Assembly: GCA_047495785.1 (NCBI GenBank) | Contig: JBLDXI010000015.1 | Location: forward strand, 3,658,001-3,722,000 | DNA from: Lepidodermella squamata | Taxonomy: Eukaryota; Gastrotricha | Direction of reading: 5' to 3' | DNA length: 64,000 nucleotides | Shown here: positions 34,113-45,515 of the stretch, in pieces | Layout of the letters: each line of letters opens with the position of its first letter | Position numbering within the stretch: the first letter of the stretch is position 1 | Translations under genes and position numbers: made by a program | The notes under the pieces: generated by a model | Seen by the model: the letters and a program-made list of their open reading frames with translations, nothing else | What the model was told of the DNA's origin: nothing | Database searches by the model: none

Positions 34113-35802
34113 TCAAGCCTGCATTGATCTCAGCGGAACACCTTCAGGTCCAGTTTTTGCCTCCTCCTGCTGTCTCCTGAGGAAATAAAAAAAAATTATA
34201 ATAATTTTGAGACATTTTCTAGCTTACTTTTTCTTCCTACAGCAGCATACGATAACGATGATAATAATGATTATAAGAACAATAACTGCAATGATAATTG
34301 CGATCCAATATTCCTCTGCAATAAAATTGATTTTTTTTAAATTATTCGATCAATTAATTTCAAAATAACACCAACTTTTCAAACCAGCGATTGTTTTCTC
34401 CGGTGGTGCGGAGCAGGTATTTTGAGCGGAACAGATCGCCCCGTCCTGACAGGCAGGTTCGCATATAGCTATGATAGACAATTCGCATCGCGTAAGAAAT
34501 TAGGTCATTCTGCACTTACGAATATCGCAGTTGTCGCCGGATAGGCCATCTGCGCACTTGCTAACACTCTGCTCCTTCTTCGCCTCTTCGATGAGTATTT
34601 CTGTCACGATTTCAACAGCTAATTACGTAGGCAACAAGTCATCAGGTGCATTTTAGAGTTCAAAAAATTAGTTATTACTTGTTTCCTCTTCCTCCTTAAT
34701 TGGGGCAGGGGTAGGCGGAGGAGCTATATTTGTTAGTGCGAAACAATGAATCACACCGCAAAAATGTTATTATCGGTTGGGGTTGGCTTCATTAACTCAC
34801 GCAAATCGCAATTTTGTTGGAAAACGTCCGAGTTTTTACAACGGCAGACGTAGGTTTTACCGCCATCGGCTAAATTAGCGTGGCACGTCTCTGGATGGCA
34901 ATTTTCACTCTGACAAGGTTCCTCTGTAAAAATTCAAGCCGATGGAAAAAAAAAATTGAATACGAATTAAAATTTCACCTGCGAATAATCGATGTAAACG
35001 GTAGACGTCGATGATTTGTTCCTTTTTTAAGGCTGCTTTGAAAATCGACAAACTGGCGACTTTTCCCTTCATCACCTTACTGACTCTCACTTTTGGAATA
35101 GGCTCACTGTGAGAAGCAAAAATAATAAAAACTAATTTAAGGTGGTATTTTTTGCAACTATCACCTTTTTCCTAGGGTGAATCCTAAATCGCTAGTCAAG
35201 GAATTGTCTGGCGAGTCGATCGGTTCGCTGACAGTCGCGTTGCAGAAAACTCGAACCGTTTGCGCCTCGGCGTTGTAGATGAAGCCGACAAATACCCACG
35301 ATTTCTTGATTTCAGGACAGTCCAGCGAAACAGGATCAGCTGCGTTCATCATCATGAAATGAAGGCTATGTTCAGTCGGCCATCTCCACAAATTAAGCCC
35401 AAAAGCGACCTCGCTAGGTTGCGCTAACGGGAACTCAATAATAGGCCCAACGCTAGTTTCGTCATCGAATTTAACAATTAGAGACATTGTGAGTGAGCTG
35501 TTGCCGAAGTTGAACTCGGGTTTCGCGAATTCAACGTAGCTTTTCTCATCAGCTCCGAGTGAATAGGCCGAGGCTGGTATTTTCAACGGACCATCCACTG
35601 CTTCGATTTTCGACGATAAAAACACGCCGTCGAGTCGGTTTGTGGACGCGTCTTGCGATCCGAATCGCTTGTTTAGCGGGTAATACGCGAGAAGTGGCGG
35701 TAATTTCTCCAAAACTTGGGCGATAGTCTTTTTCGGCTCGTCTTGACTGGCAGCCGAGCCTAAGCCAAGGATGACAAGTACTGCTATCAGGCGAAGTTCC
35801 AT
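34113..35802 (-). CDS. Single-pass membrane protein with LamG-like and EGF-like domains
   Basis: The ATG at 35802 starts the signal peptide MELRLIAVLVILGLGSAAS. Exon 1 (to about 35167) encodes a laminin-G/pentraxin-like jelly roll: LLAYYPLNKRFGSQDASTNR and SLTMSLIVKFDDETSVGPII through SWVFVGFIYNAEAQTVRVF. The next exon (about 35100-34982) completes it with KVRVSKVMKGKVASLSIFKA. Small exons then add a Cys-rich module (PCQSENCHPETCHANL ending TYVCRCKN), a Pro/Glu spacer, further EGF-like fragments (CADGLSGDNCD, CEPACQDGAICSA), one transmembrane helix (about 34310-34235, Ile/Val-rich, ending CCCRKKK) and a short cytoplasmic tail ending at the TGA at 34113. A TATA-like CTATATACC lies at about 35830. 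Probably a cell-surface adhesion or recognition protein; the small exon borders are estimates. Confidence 0.6.
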
Positions 35803-35976
35803 TTTTTTGGCAAAATAACCGGTCTCTTTTGGTATATAGGATACGCGTTGAAAGCGGAGCGTGGGAGGTGTTTGTTTCTCTGCTGCTGCTGCGGAGGTTA
35901 GAGATAGCGATATTTCCGTGTCGCGGAATGCTTTATAGCTAGTAATAAAAACGCATGCTTTGATACCGGTGGACAA

Positions 35977-36292
35977 GGGCCAGAGCCACGGTCTATTGCG
36001 CTGTGCGATAACGTCGTTTTCTTTTGCGGTTTTTATTGCTCAGCGAGAGCGCGGCGCAGGTGGGAGCGGCAAATAATATACAGCCATCCTCCTAATATAG
36101 TGGTGACTTATCAGCAAACAAAGAGAAAACAATGCGTTCCTACTCCGTGAGTCGCGTTACATGTGTTGTCACGCATGGCTAAAAAATAACAACACACTTC
36201 ATGATAATATTATATACAGACAGATATATACACATTTATTTTAATAAATTTGCCAGAACTCAAGAATATGGTATAATATGGTGTGTAATTTT
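35977..36292. other. Intergenic, no gene seen
   Basis: Upstream DNA of the LamG/EGF gene and 3' flank of the small secreted gene; nothing else recognised. Confidence 0.35.
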
Positions 36293-36805
36293 TTAAGAAT
36301 TAAGCAGATTTTTCATTATATCGCTCATCACATCAGCCTGCTCGGCAGCTTCCGGCGGAGTTAGTCCATCTTCGAGAACGCCCAACACTGTGTCTATATT
36401 AGGAACTAGACAATTTTGAACAAATTCAAGAGTTCGAACGCTTTGCTTCGATTTAACCACCTCTGTTAAATAAATAAAATTAATTTCAAAAAAATTGAAT
36501 TAAAATTCGAAACCTTGAAATAGCCTGTCAATTGCTCCATCGTCGTTCTCGTCGACCGACTGATCTTTGATCCATTCCGCGCAGTCTGAGTAAGATTTCG
36601 CGTCTTGAAAAGCTTGATCGAATTGTTCGATAACTTCAGGATTTATCCGCTCGAATGGGAATAAATCATCAGCGAGTTTAGCTGTCAGCAAATGGCCACT
36701 GTTGACGATATTCAGCAGTTTGCTATCGCTGTTGCGCTTAGCTATCACGTTAGCCTCACAGAGGCCAGCAAAAACGAAGATAGAAAAGTAGCGAGCTGCT
36801 TGCAT
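36293..36805 (-). CDS. Small secreted two-cysteine protein, member 1
   Basis: Two exons, 36805-36514 and 36462-36293, give about 154 residues. The N-terminus MQAARYFSIFVFAGLCEA is a signal peptide. After it the family pattern is Cys-x-x-Trp (SDCAEWIKDQ) near the end of exon 1 and LEFVQNCL near the start of exon 2. The rest is acidic and helix-prone. Paralogues lie at 37301-37753 and 47682-48105, with the intron at the same place. I do not recognise the family. The single Cys in each half suggests one intramolecular disulphide. Confidence 0.6.
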
Positions 36806-37300
36806 CGTTATTAGAACGAAATTATTAGCGAATAAGCTTCGAAATAAAGCGAACTGTAAATTTTACAACCGCCGTGACAAAATGAAACTCGATCCGCTGG
36901 GTCGCTAGACTGATCGATCTTATAAATACACCCGCGCTAACATGCGGAGCGGCTAATTGCTACGCTCACCCACATGCAGCTAAATTAGCGAGGATATAGT
37001 GACAGCTTATTACCGGCGCTATCCTATGAAAGAGGCAAAGGCGACTATTTAGAATCGAACCCGGATTTAAAGTATATAGGTATTCCCTTGTTATCAGGGC
37101 CATTAATTCGCCGAATCACTCGATTATTCATTAAGCTTTCCCGGCATGTCAGTCAGAAATAGCAAAAATGACCTCTACAAGGGTTAATAAATCTGTTCCA
37201 CGTGCCGGCGGCATTCGTCATCTACGCTTATATTAACAGTAAAATAAAATTTATTAATCCGAATGTATATTTAATTCAGTTCAATTTTCAAAAATTGTTA

Positions 37301-37753
37301 TCATTCTTTCGGCATATCGATTGTGTCCTCGATTTTGGACATGATTTGATTGATGTCAGGCATTAGACAATTTTGAACAAACTCGAGTGTGAAAATTTTC
37401 TCGCCCGGCTTGCCAATGTCTGTGCAGAAGAAATTGAAATAATAAATAAGTAAAATTATAGCTAATTACTCACGGTTGAGTAGCGATTCCACTGACTCAT
37501 TAAAAATCTTGGACCTGCTCTCCATCCACTCTTCGCAGGTGTCGAAAATCTCAGCCTTTTGGACAGCTTTTAGGAACGCCTCCATAACTGACGCGTCCGG
37601 TGTTTCGTCGTCCGCAACAAATGGGGGAGGAAGAGTGGTGGTGGTCGTGGATGAGCCCCTGGCAGCTACTTTTTTCTGCTTCCTGATCACACCTGGCGTC
37701 GCTAGGGCAATCAAAGCACAGATGAATAATAGATAGCTGCAAATTTTATTCAT
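37301..37753 (-). CDS. Small secreted two-cysteine protein, member 2
   Basis: Two exons, 37753 to about 37475 and about 37424 to 37301. The signal peptide MNKICSYLLFICALIALA is followed by a basic stretch, a short Thr-rich run and PPPFVADDETPDA. The family motifs are DTCEEWMESRSK and, after the intron, DIGKPGEKIFTLEFVQNCLM. The TATA box TATAAAA lies at 37802-37808 on the minus strand, about 50 bases upstream. It shares the intron position and both Cys motifs with member 1 (same strand, 0.5 kb away), which shows tandem duplication. Confidence 0.6.
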
Positions 37754-37801
37754 TTTTCAAGCGAGAGAAATTGTTATGTTTTGAAATGAAAATAATGCCG
37801 G

Positions 37802-37808
37802 TTTTATA
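37802..37808 (-). promoter_or_regulatory. TATA box of small secreted protein member 2
   Basis: TATAAAA on the minus strand about 50 bases before the ATG at 37753. Confidence 0.55.
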
Positions 37809-38332
37809 CTCATCGATAATTACGAGGCTAGGCACGGTATCGATGCGCCTCATCGGACCTCTGATAGATTTGAAATCAATCATTACCAGACATCTCTCGG
37901 CTTCTTTTTTTAGCGTTTAATGAGACCTAATAGAAATGAGATTTTTTATATCGAAAGTGTTTTTTATGTCACGTTATAATGTTACTTCATGCATGAAGAT
38001 TAACAAGAGGGCGAAGCTAGAACGAGTGTAATGGGGGCTGAGTAAACTTCTGTTAAAGGAACGTAATATTATGTACCCAACGGCAAAAAAGTGAGTCATT
38101 GGTCGTGCACGTTTTTTTCATCACCTGCACAGTGTTGACTGCCAGGAGAGGATAAAACACGTTTGTATACAGTAAATAAAGAGTGGGCGGTATGTTTTGC
38201 GTAAACTTGATTCACCTGTACACTGGCCAGTTAGCCTTCCCGTATGAGAGAAAACGGGGGCGATCAGCTTCGCCGAATCTTTTGGCTTTATATTAAGGGC
38301 CTGACCAAAGTCACGTCTCACTAACAATCATC
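37809..38332. other. Divergent promoter region, no gene seen
   Basis: Lies between the minus-strand secreted gene and the plus-strand KIND-like gene. A TTATATTAAGG element near 38288 could be the plus-strand TATA box. Confidence 0.35.
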
Positions 38333-40017
38333 ATGAAAAGCAAACTAATTTCTAAAATTCACCACATTTTTACTGATAGCAATCGAGTTGTTAGCGATAA
38401 GCCTATTCAAACAAAGGCTGATGTTCGAAAAGATTCGAAAACGACATTGCTCGACCTGGTAGCGTCATGCAGGAAGTCGAAGTACGCGTTAACAGAGCAC
38501 GAGGTAGGGTTTTTAGGACTTTCCTCATCATTTTGAACTTCGAAAACTTAATTTTCAGATTCTGACTATATCGAGCCAAGTTCTGTTCGAAATCGAGATA
38601 AGCCGAGAAGCTGAATGGAGTTCAAATCCAAGCGAAATCTTAGTGCTGGACAACGGGGCAATCCAATTCGTCACACCTCAACTCGCGAATTCGGAAAAAC
38701 GAGCTCCGAAACGAGTCTATCTCGGCCGATTGCTGCATTTTCTTGTGACCCTGTCTGACTGGGAAACTTGTTGCGAATTGAGTCACCTTGATGCGGGGTC
38801 CTGGCTGGTTTATGCTAGATACAGCCCAGATTTGAGGCTCCTTGTTCAAGATCTCCTCACCGGGCAGATGGAAATGCGATCTTTTACGCGAAGAATCAAT
38901 AACTTGAGGGACAAGTTCGAGTCCCAATCAACTTGCGAAGTGATTCGATACTCCGAAGCTCTAGCTGCAGTGTCACCCCTGCGTCTGCGGAAAAACTGGG
39001 GGCGTTATTGGCCCAAAGCTAATGAAGCTGCAAATGACACGGATTCGATTCGTCAGTTATCTTCAAGGGCTGTTGCTTTGATTCGAATATCAAACCTTAC
39101 GGTGGTCATTTGCCAAAATGGAATATTCAAGGTCTGTTTTTTTCAAATTTACATAAAAAATTATTCATTGATTCTTATTTCAGATTTTTGATGCTTGCCT
39201 GACTAAATCGGTCGGATGTAAATGGTTCCGCGATGAGAAAACAATCATATCAGCTAGTTATAATGCTGAAACAAACTGCTTCAGTCTTTTGACGAGTGAT
39301 GCTTTGTTGCTAAGGGTGAATTCATCTGAGTTCGAACAGCTGAACGCTCCGTTTTATAGTTTCGATGAGGTGAAGATGGCACGAAATCAATTCAGTTGCT
39401 TGCTCTACGACGAAGCTAATCATTTAGTATTCGTTGCCGACGGCGCTTCATCAATCTTGTCAGCTTACAGATTATCTGATAATGATCTCTCAAATCCGAT
39501 TCTCAAAATTCGCACAACTGGAGCGATATTCAACAATTTGGCTGTATTCAATCTCGCCACTAAGTCTGAATCTCCAAAATCATTCAAATTGATTCTTTTA
39601 GCGGCTAATGACATTAAAAACAATAATATTTTTCTAAGCTACATATCTGTGGACGAAGGCAGTGGTCGAATGGAACTTCGAGAGGAGCTTACTACGACCT
39701 TGGAAATTGAGGGAAACTCTGGCAGTTTGGCGTTCGATGAGGATGGCAATCTCTTCGTGGGTGTAAATTCCGAGCAAGCTGGACCTGCCGTAATTTGCTA
39801 TGAAATGTCAGCGGATGGTCGCCTGGTAAAATCGTCAGATCAGCCGGCTGAAGTCGCCGGAGCCGATGGTGAAGCTCAGCAGATAACTTCAATTACGACG
39901 ATACCACTCCGAAAAAGGAGCAGGCGATGTCCTTACGTCATCTTCGGAATCCATGACTTTAAATCCAAGAACAATTTTATCTCGGCATTAACTTATACGA
40001 GTCCAAATTTTTCGTGA
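38333..40017 (+). CDS. Protein with KIND-like N-terminal domain and propeller-like C-terminal half
   Basis: Exons 38333-38503, 38559-39131 and 39184-40017 join in phase to about 526 residues. The first about 180 residues resemble a KIND (pseudokinase C-lobe) domain: LLDLVASCRKSKYALTEHEI, EILVLDNGAIQFVTP and YSPDLRLLVQDLLTGQ follow its helix, catalytic-loop-like hairpin and C-terminal helix order. The C-terminal half has blade-like repeats with strand-turn patterns (SCLLYDEANHLVFVADGASS, GSLAFDEDGNLFVGVNSEQA) typical of beta-propellers. There is no signal peptide or transmembrane segment, so it is cytosolic. A KIND domain would suggest an actin or signalling scaffold role, but the match is by eye and weak. 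Confidence 0.5.
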
Positions 40018-40711
40018 TCTTCATAGAAATAATAAAATTAATTAAATAATCGTAAAAATAAACATATAATTTGCGGGGTCTCATTTTTAGAGGAGCTAAA
40101 TTTTGAATTTTAAATAATTAATTCGCGCTTTACCGAATTTTCTGGAATTTCAAGATTAGTTCAAAAATTAAAAAATATTTTTTTATGAATTCCGTGATTT
40201 TTTGGCTGAGGCCTGGTCTTCACTTTCAGAACGCGACACAGTCCTGATCTATAAATAAAGTTTGCCATTTGGCTCCTTAAATTTACTTATGTATTAATTT
40301 TTACTCCATTTTTTATTTAAATAAAATTTAACTTGAACGCATATGTTAGAGTGGTTTTAATTGAGGAAGTGGAACTGACCAAGAAGACTTCCTACTTCCT
40401 ATATTATACAGAAAAAAATTCATCGATTTCGACGCGGTTGTATTATTATCGCATTCTTATTCATCGCGTATTTTAATATGAAATGTATGATCGCTTGGGA
40501 CATGAAAGCGGCGTTCCTATCGTTAAGCCATCGGAGCATGTCTCAAAAATAATTCCGCAGCTTGTATAATATTATATAAGATAAGCCGAGACAATGGAAC
40601 GCTAAAATTTAACTGCAACAATGAGCCCGATCAATGCTGTTATTCCGATGCGTGAATTTGCGCCAGAGTTCCTTAAATCTAAATTGAAATATTGGCTTTT
40701 TATTTTCTAGA
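40018..40711. other. Intergenic, no gene seen
   Basis: AT-rich; an AATAAA near 40056 may end the KIND-like gene. An ATG at 40621 opens a short frame that ends before the next gene and is not supported. TTTTCTAG directly precedes the ATG at 40712 (acceptor-like). Confidence 0.35.
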
Positions 40712-41134
40712 ATGTCGGAGGAGCAAAGCAATCTGCAAACCGTGGAACTTACGTCAAATTTCACGACAACACCAACTCACAACATCATCGGGCCGTCCTT
40801 ACTCAATGTCAGGGACATTTTGATCGAATTCGCGTCACCTCAATTGCGAACGCAAGCCGAAATCGCGAATCGGCAGCTGAAAATTCGAGCAATTGGCCTG
40901 TCGCTGTTTTCCTTCCCGTTCTGCTTCTTCTGCTGCTCAATTCCAGCGTACCTCATGGCGAAACGAGACCGAGCGCCTAACTCAGTTTACCGGAAATCTT
41001 TAAAACTCAGCCTAATTGCTGTTATTAGCGGCTTTTCAGTTTGTGTAACATGCATTCTGGTATCGATCACACTTTTCATTATCAACGTTTCAGTATTTCC
41101 GAAACCCTCACAACCTGAGATCGATTATGAGTGA
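40712..41134 (+). CDS. Small two-transmembrane protein, possibly CD225/dispanin-like
   Basis: A 140-residue frame starts immediately after the acceptor-like TTTTCTAG. Residues 1-60 are polar. A first hydrophobic segment contains LFSFPFCFFCCSIPAYLMAK, with the Cys-rich end and following Lys/Arg seen in CD225/dispanin proteins. A second segment covers SLIAVISGFSVCVTCILVSI and the next 10 residues. The short loop between them (KRDRAPNSVYRKS) resembles the dispanin intracellular loop. The similarity is limited, so it may be an unrelated two-helix protein. The C-terminus is short and acidic. A mature mRNA may begin at the AG before the ATG. Confidence 0.5.
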   Translation: MSEEQSNLQTVELTSNFTTTPTHNIIGPSLLNVRDILIEFASPQLRTQAEIANRQLKIRAIGLSLFSFPFCFFCCSIPAYLMAKRDRAPNSVYRKSLKLSLIAVISGFSVCVTCILVSITLFIINVSVFPKPSQPEIDYE

Positions 41135-41313
41135 TTTAGTTAGTGAGACGCACCAGTTTTTAAGACAAAGGCCGTATAGGAATAAATCAATTGTGTAACA
41201 GGCAGATTTATTTATGACTTGTGCAGTTGAGGTCTGACGTGCTAAAATAATCGATAAACCCCACACACCTGCGGCTTGGTTTTTTTCGATACAACTAGAG
41301 GCAGTTTAGCACA

Positions 41314-43017
41314 ATGGAACCGCAATTCAAGCTAATACCTCGAAAGTTCATTTTCTACGGATTTTTTACATTGGTAGCCCTCGGTTTTATAACCGTGCTA
41401 TTTTACGAGCAATTACTGCTATTGAGGGTTCTACCGCGTAGAGGTCGACATTTTTGGAGGAAGGCCATCAATTGTTTCCAACGAGTTCGATATTTGGAAA
41501 ATGATTTGCATAATCTTGATTTCGACACTGGGGAATACGAGATCAGCGATTTCAATTCAACAATCAGCCCGCCGCCGCCGATTACTGACTTCAAATTATC
41601 GACTAAATTGAAGGAAAGCTCGCCGTATAGTTACCACCTACACGGAATTTTTCATTCAACCACCTGCGACATGAAACAAAACGACCCGGCTAAGGGTGTT
41701 CAAACCCTGTTTCGAGAGGTTCGGTCGTCTATTTTGTTCTCATTCACGCCCCATGTGAAATCTCATGTGGCTAAAATGTTTTCGAAGCAAGTTCGCGAGG
41801 AGGAATGGTTCAGGTTGTACGCGTTTCATTCAAGCTGTTTGCCTTACAAAGGCGCAATGACATGCGCTGTTCGGGTTTGGCTGCGGCTCAGCCGATTTCA
41901 GGCGTCTTCAGCCGATATTCGAAACCGATTTCAAGACAGTCAGATTTACATGTTTCAATTAGACAACAAGCTGTCGTATATCGAAAACTCGGGGCGGGTT
42001 GTAGCAATACCATCGCCTGTCAATGACATTTTCTACACTGGCCCGGAAGATCCGAGGCTGATAATAGTGAATGGCCAGCTATTTATCAGCTTTATTAACA
42101 CTCATTTCAGTGATAAAAAACGAAAAAGGCGGCAATATCTGTGGTCGGTCGATAGAAACGAGCTCTTCGATGTCGATGTCAATAATTACGAATTAAAATG
42201 GGCCGAAAAGAACTGGACACCCATGACTAATAGCAATAACAACGCCCTGAGCTACATCTATCAATTCATCCCTGAAATGCGGATATTGAACTGCAATTTC
42301 CCAACGAAAAAGGACGACAACTCGGTTCGATGTGCGTTTTTGATTCGAGACAAAACGGCAAAGACAATTTTGGAGAAATTTGAAGAGCCGGATTTCGAGT
42401 CGATTCTACGAGGCGGTTCTCAAGCGGCTCAATATTCAGGAGATTTTTACATCGCGATGACTCACACGCTTCAAACTTCGTACCCAGATTCAGGGCAAAG
42501 TAATTGACCTTTTTTTTTAATTCGACAGATTTTTTTTTGACAGTTGTCCCATAGTTTATGCTGCTCAGTTGGTGATGATTCATGTTGCCGATCGGCGGCT
42601 AATTTTCGTCTCATCCCCTATCCTGATCGATCCTAATTTAATGAGTTCGGTGAAAACGACTGTTGGATCGGTGAATAAGCCGTTTCTCTACCCGGAAAGT
42701 ATCTACGTCGAAAATCCGAATAGCATCATTTTCGCAACTGGCCTGAACGATAATGAATCATACCTGGTCAGACTTCAAGGGATCGGCTCAATGCTGAGTA
42801 TTTTTATTAATTAAATAAAAAATAAAAAATTTAAAAATTAATTTTTTTAGGGGCTGCGATTGAAAATTATGAGCAGCTAAAAAAGAAGTGTTCCGCAGGC
42901 CAACTCAGTGATAAGCGATTTAAATCAATCTACTCGGAGATGGAAGACTGGGTGAAGTCGAAAAATATCGCTGTCCTAGACAACCTTTTCACGAAAAGGC
43001 CTGATATAGACCCGTGA
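41314..43017 (+). CDS. GPEDPR-family type II membrane protein, gene 7 (exons 1 and 2 fused)
   Basis: Exons 41314-42499, 42555-42797 and 42851-43017. Compared with the other members the first intron is absent: the coding sequence runs unbroken from GPEDPRL through RRQYLWSVD and AEKNWTPM. The anchor is in FIFYGFFTLVALGFITVLFY. Motifs include HVAKMFSKQV, CAVRVWLRL, FYTGPEDPRLIIVNGQLFIS, ILRGGSQAAQYSGDFYIAMT and FATGLNDNESYLVRLQG. EKNWTPM has Met where Trp is usual. The longer, charged stem (about residues 50-110) with a Pro run sets it apart. Intact from start to stop. Confidence 0.7.
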
Positions 43018-43296
43018 TTTGAGAAAATTATAATAAATAAATGATCCACTGCCGTTATATATATAGCTATGTTGTTGTGACTCAATTTCAGCGAAATTTG
43101 CGGCGATTAGTACCCGGATATGTCGAACAATGCGCCTAGGGAATGAGTATTCACTAAGCGATAAATCCACCTTAATTTGTTCACATTAGTCCGAAAATCA
43201 ATAGACTATTATTTACACTAAGCGTGAAATTTTTAAAATTGTTGTTGAGCCTATGTAAAACAAACAAACACAATTTTAGTCACATACAAAAAATTT

Positions 43297-45464
43297 ATGG
43301 CTAAACATATGAAATATTTGATCCTAATACCGCTTGTTATAGCGGTTTGTTTCTCGTTCGGTATCTTATTTATGGCCGAGCAGACGACCATGTGGATGGC
43401 GGCTGAAATCAGCGAGCAAAAGTTTGCTATCAAACGATTTATATTGCCGCAAAGCTACGTCGTAGGCGATGGGAAGCAGTCATTTCGGATTCATAATAAT
43501 GGCGAGGAGTCGACAAGATTTTGGTTCCCATTGTCCGGGGTAATACCTAACGTCTACTGCTCAGACCGCGGCGAGACAAGGTGGTCGCAATCTGATAATA
43601 GCCCAATCAATGAACTTAACGGGCAAGCTGAAACTACTGTTCTACATCGATTCTCACCGTTCATAAATGACCACGTGCGAGGCATGTTTGCCCACCAGAT
43701 CACGCAGGAGCAGTGGTTTGTGATTTATCCTTTTCAAATATCATGCATTCCTAAAAGCGAAGACCGACTGGTTTGCGTCGTTCGAATTTGGTTTCGCCTC
43801 GACCGATTTGAGGAGGCTAGCGATTTTGTCAATCGTTTCCAGGATAGCTATTTCTATCAAATCGAGCTGGACAGTCAGCTGAATTACATTAAAAACTCGG
43901 GGAAAATAATTGGCATTCCGGCTGCGATCCAAAATTTACATTACACAGGGCCTGAAGGTATGAATTAAATTTGACCGTTTGACAAGTGAAAAGTGGGGTT
44001 TGGCGTATGTTCTGTATTTTCCAGCAAATGGTAACAATTTTGTTGACTTAAGGAGGGACGATTCTTGGATTCCTAGATTACTCAGTTTATCTTGGCGATT
44101 TTTAAATGTTCAGACCTCTAGGGGGCTCCCATCCACCTCAAAGGACGAGAGAAACCCCAAAGTGTCGCCAAAGCTTATAGATATTGGTTGAAGTGGAAGC
44201 ACTGGCTTGATTGAACTCAGTGCTTCCACTTCAACCAATATTAGTTTCTTTTTATTGCACTCATTTTTGCACTCTCAACCTAGAATTTTAGAATGAGTGC
44301 AATAAAAAGAAACTAATTTTTTTAAGCGCGCATTTTTTTCGAAATCAGCAATTTTCACGTGTGAACTTAGACGCCCATTTTCTCAACAACCCTGATCGCT
44401 TATCAGCATAATTTTGATATCGTTCGACTCCTCGTTCATTGATCTTGAAAGCGGCATCAAAATCTCACGATGTCAAAAATATCGCCAAGCCCCACTTTTC
44501 ACTTGTTATTAACGGTCAATTTATTTATTTGTAAAGTTTCTGACTGTTGCCACAGATCCTAGACTGATTGCTATTAATGGATCGATTTTCGTCAACTTTA
44601 TAATGGGACATGACCAGCCCGGGATTTCAGGAACCTTTCGGCATCAATTTCTCTGGTCGCTAGAAACAAGCAGTTTATTCGATGTTGAAATAAATGGCTA
44701 CAAGCAGAACGCATTCGAGAAAAACTGGTCGCCTTGGGTCGTCAATGGAAGCCTGCTATTCGTCTATCAACTTCTACCCAAACCTAGAATTTTGCACTGC
44801 CCGATCGTTAAAACACGAGCTTTCAGGTATGCGAACTGCTCATTTGCCGCAGGAGCGCCGAAACAAGGTAAAAAAGTTGAAACCACCCTGCTAGTACTTC
44901 GAGGCGGCTCGCCTTTCGTTCACTACATCGGAGACTATTACATCGCTGTCACTCATTCAGTACAACCAGCGTATTCGGGAAAGGGTCTGTTATTCTAGAT
45001 TTTTCTAATAATTTTATCCTTTTTTATTTTATCAAGCATATGCCGCTCAACTGACGCTGATTAACGGACCAGCTGGCCGAGTGGTTTTCGTATCGTCACC
45101 TATTTTACTTCACCCGAGTGTGATGAAGTCGCTAAAAACAACAGACCGTAACATTCTTCGCCCCTTTTTGTATGCCCGCAGCATTTTTATCGAGGATGAA
45201 AACACGTTCGTCATCGCTGGCGGGGTGAATGATCACGACAGTTTTCTCATCCGCTTACGAGGAGTAGCAGCTATGCTTCTCGACGCCATTGAAAGCGATC
45301 GGCGTCGATCGAAGGAAGAACGCAAATCGCCAGATTCTTGTAGTAATCTCGAGGAAAAATTGCTAGGTGCTTACAAAGCCATGGAAACTTGGATTACTCA
45401 GAAAAATCTGAAGGAACTCGATAATTATTATTACAGAAATGATAAAATTCAGATTAAAAACTAA
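43297..45464 (+). CDS. GPEDPR-family type II membrane protein, gene 8 (transposon in intron)
   Basis: Exons 43297-43957, 44556-44984 and 45037-45464. The first intron here splits GPE/DPRL, a different place from the other genes, and is 598 bases long because of an inverted-repeat element. The family intron before RHQFLWSL is absent, and exons 3 and 4 are fused. The anchor lies in MKYLILIPLVIAVCFSFGIL. Motifs include HVRGMFAHQI, CVVRIWFRLD, HYTGPE/DPRLIAINGSIF, FEKNWSPWV, VLRGGSPFVHYIGDYYIAVT and IAGGVNDHDSFLIRLRG. Intron gain and loss within the family shows gene structure is changing quickly. Translation is intact once the intron is removed. Confidence 0.7.
44181..44241 (+). other. Perfect 24-bp hairpin inside the intronic MITE
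   Basis: The arms at 44181-44204 and 44218-44241 pair at all 24 positions, with a 13-base loop. Arm sequence starts ATATTGGTTGAAGTGGAAGC. It could be an RNA hairpin or transposase-binding structure. Confidence 0.75.
44241..44316 (+). other. Second perfect 24-bp hairpin inside the intronic MITE
   Basis: The arms at 44241-44264 (TTAGTTTCTTTTTATTGCAC and four more bases) and 44293-44316 pair fully; the loop is 28 bases. It abuts the first hairpin. Confidence 0.75.
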
Positions 45465-45515
45465 GATACAATTTTTATTAAAAATTCCACCTTAATAAAT
45501 ACATTATTTATAGTT

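Larger units (their letters stand above)
43971..44519. mobile_element. 549-bp inverted-repeat element (MITE) in an intron of gene 8
   Basis: The left end TTGACCGTTTGACAAGTGAA and the right end are inverted copies over about 35 bases with small gaps; the inner match continues through AAGTGGGGTTTGGCG. It has no coding capacity. It sits wholly in the first intron. The target duplication is unclear because flank and terminus are both AT-rich. Confidence 0.75.

Noticed and set aside
35803-35976. N-terminal extension of the LamG/EGF protein
   Set aside because: The upstream in-frame stretch covers a TATA-like element and is polar; starting at 35802 gives a clean signal peptide.
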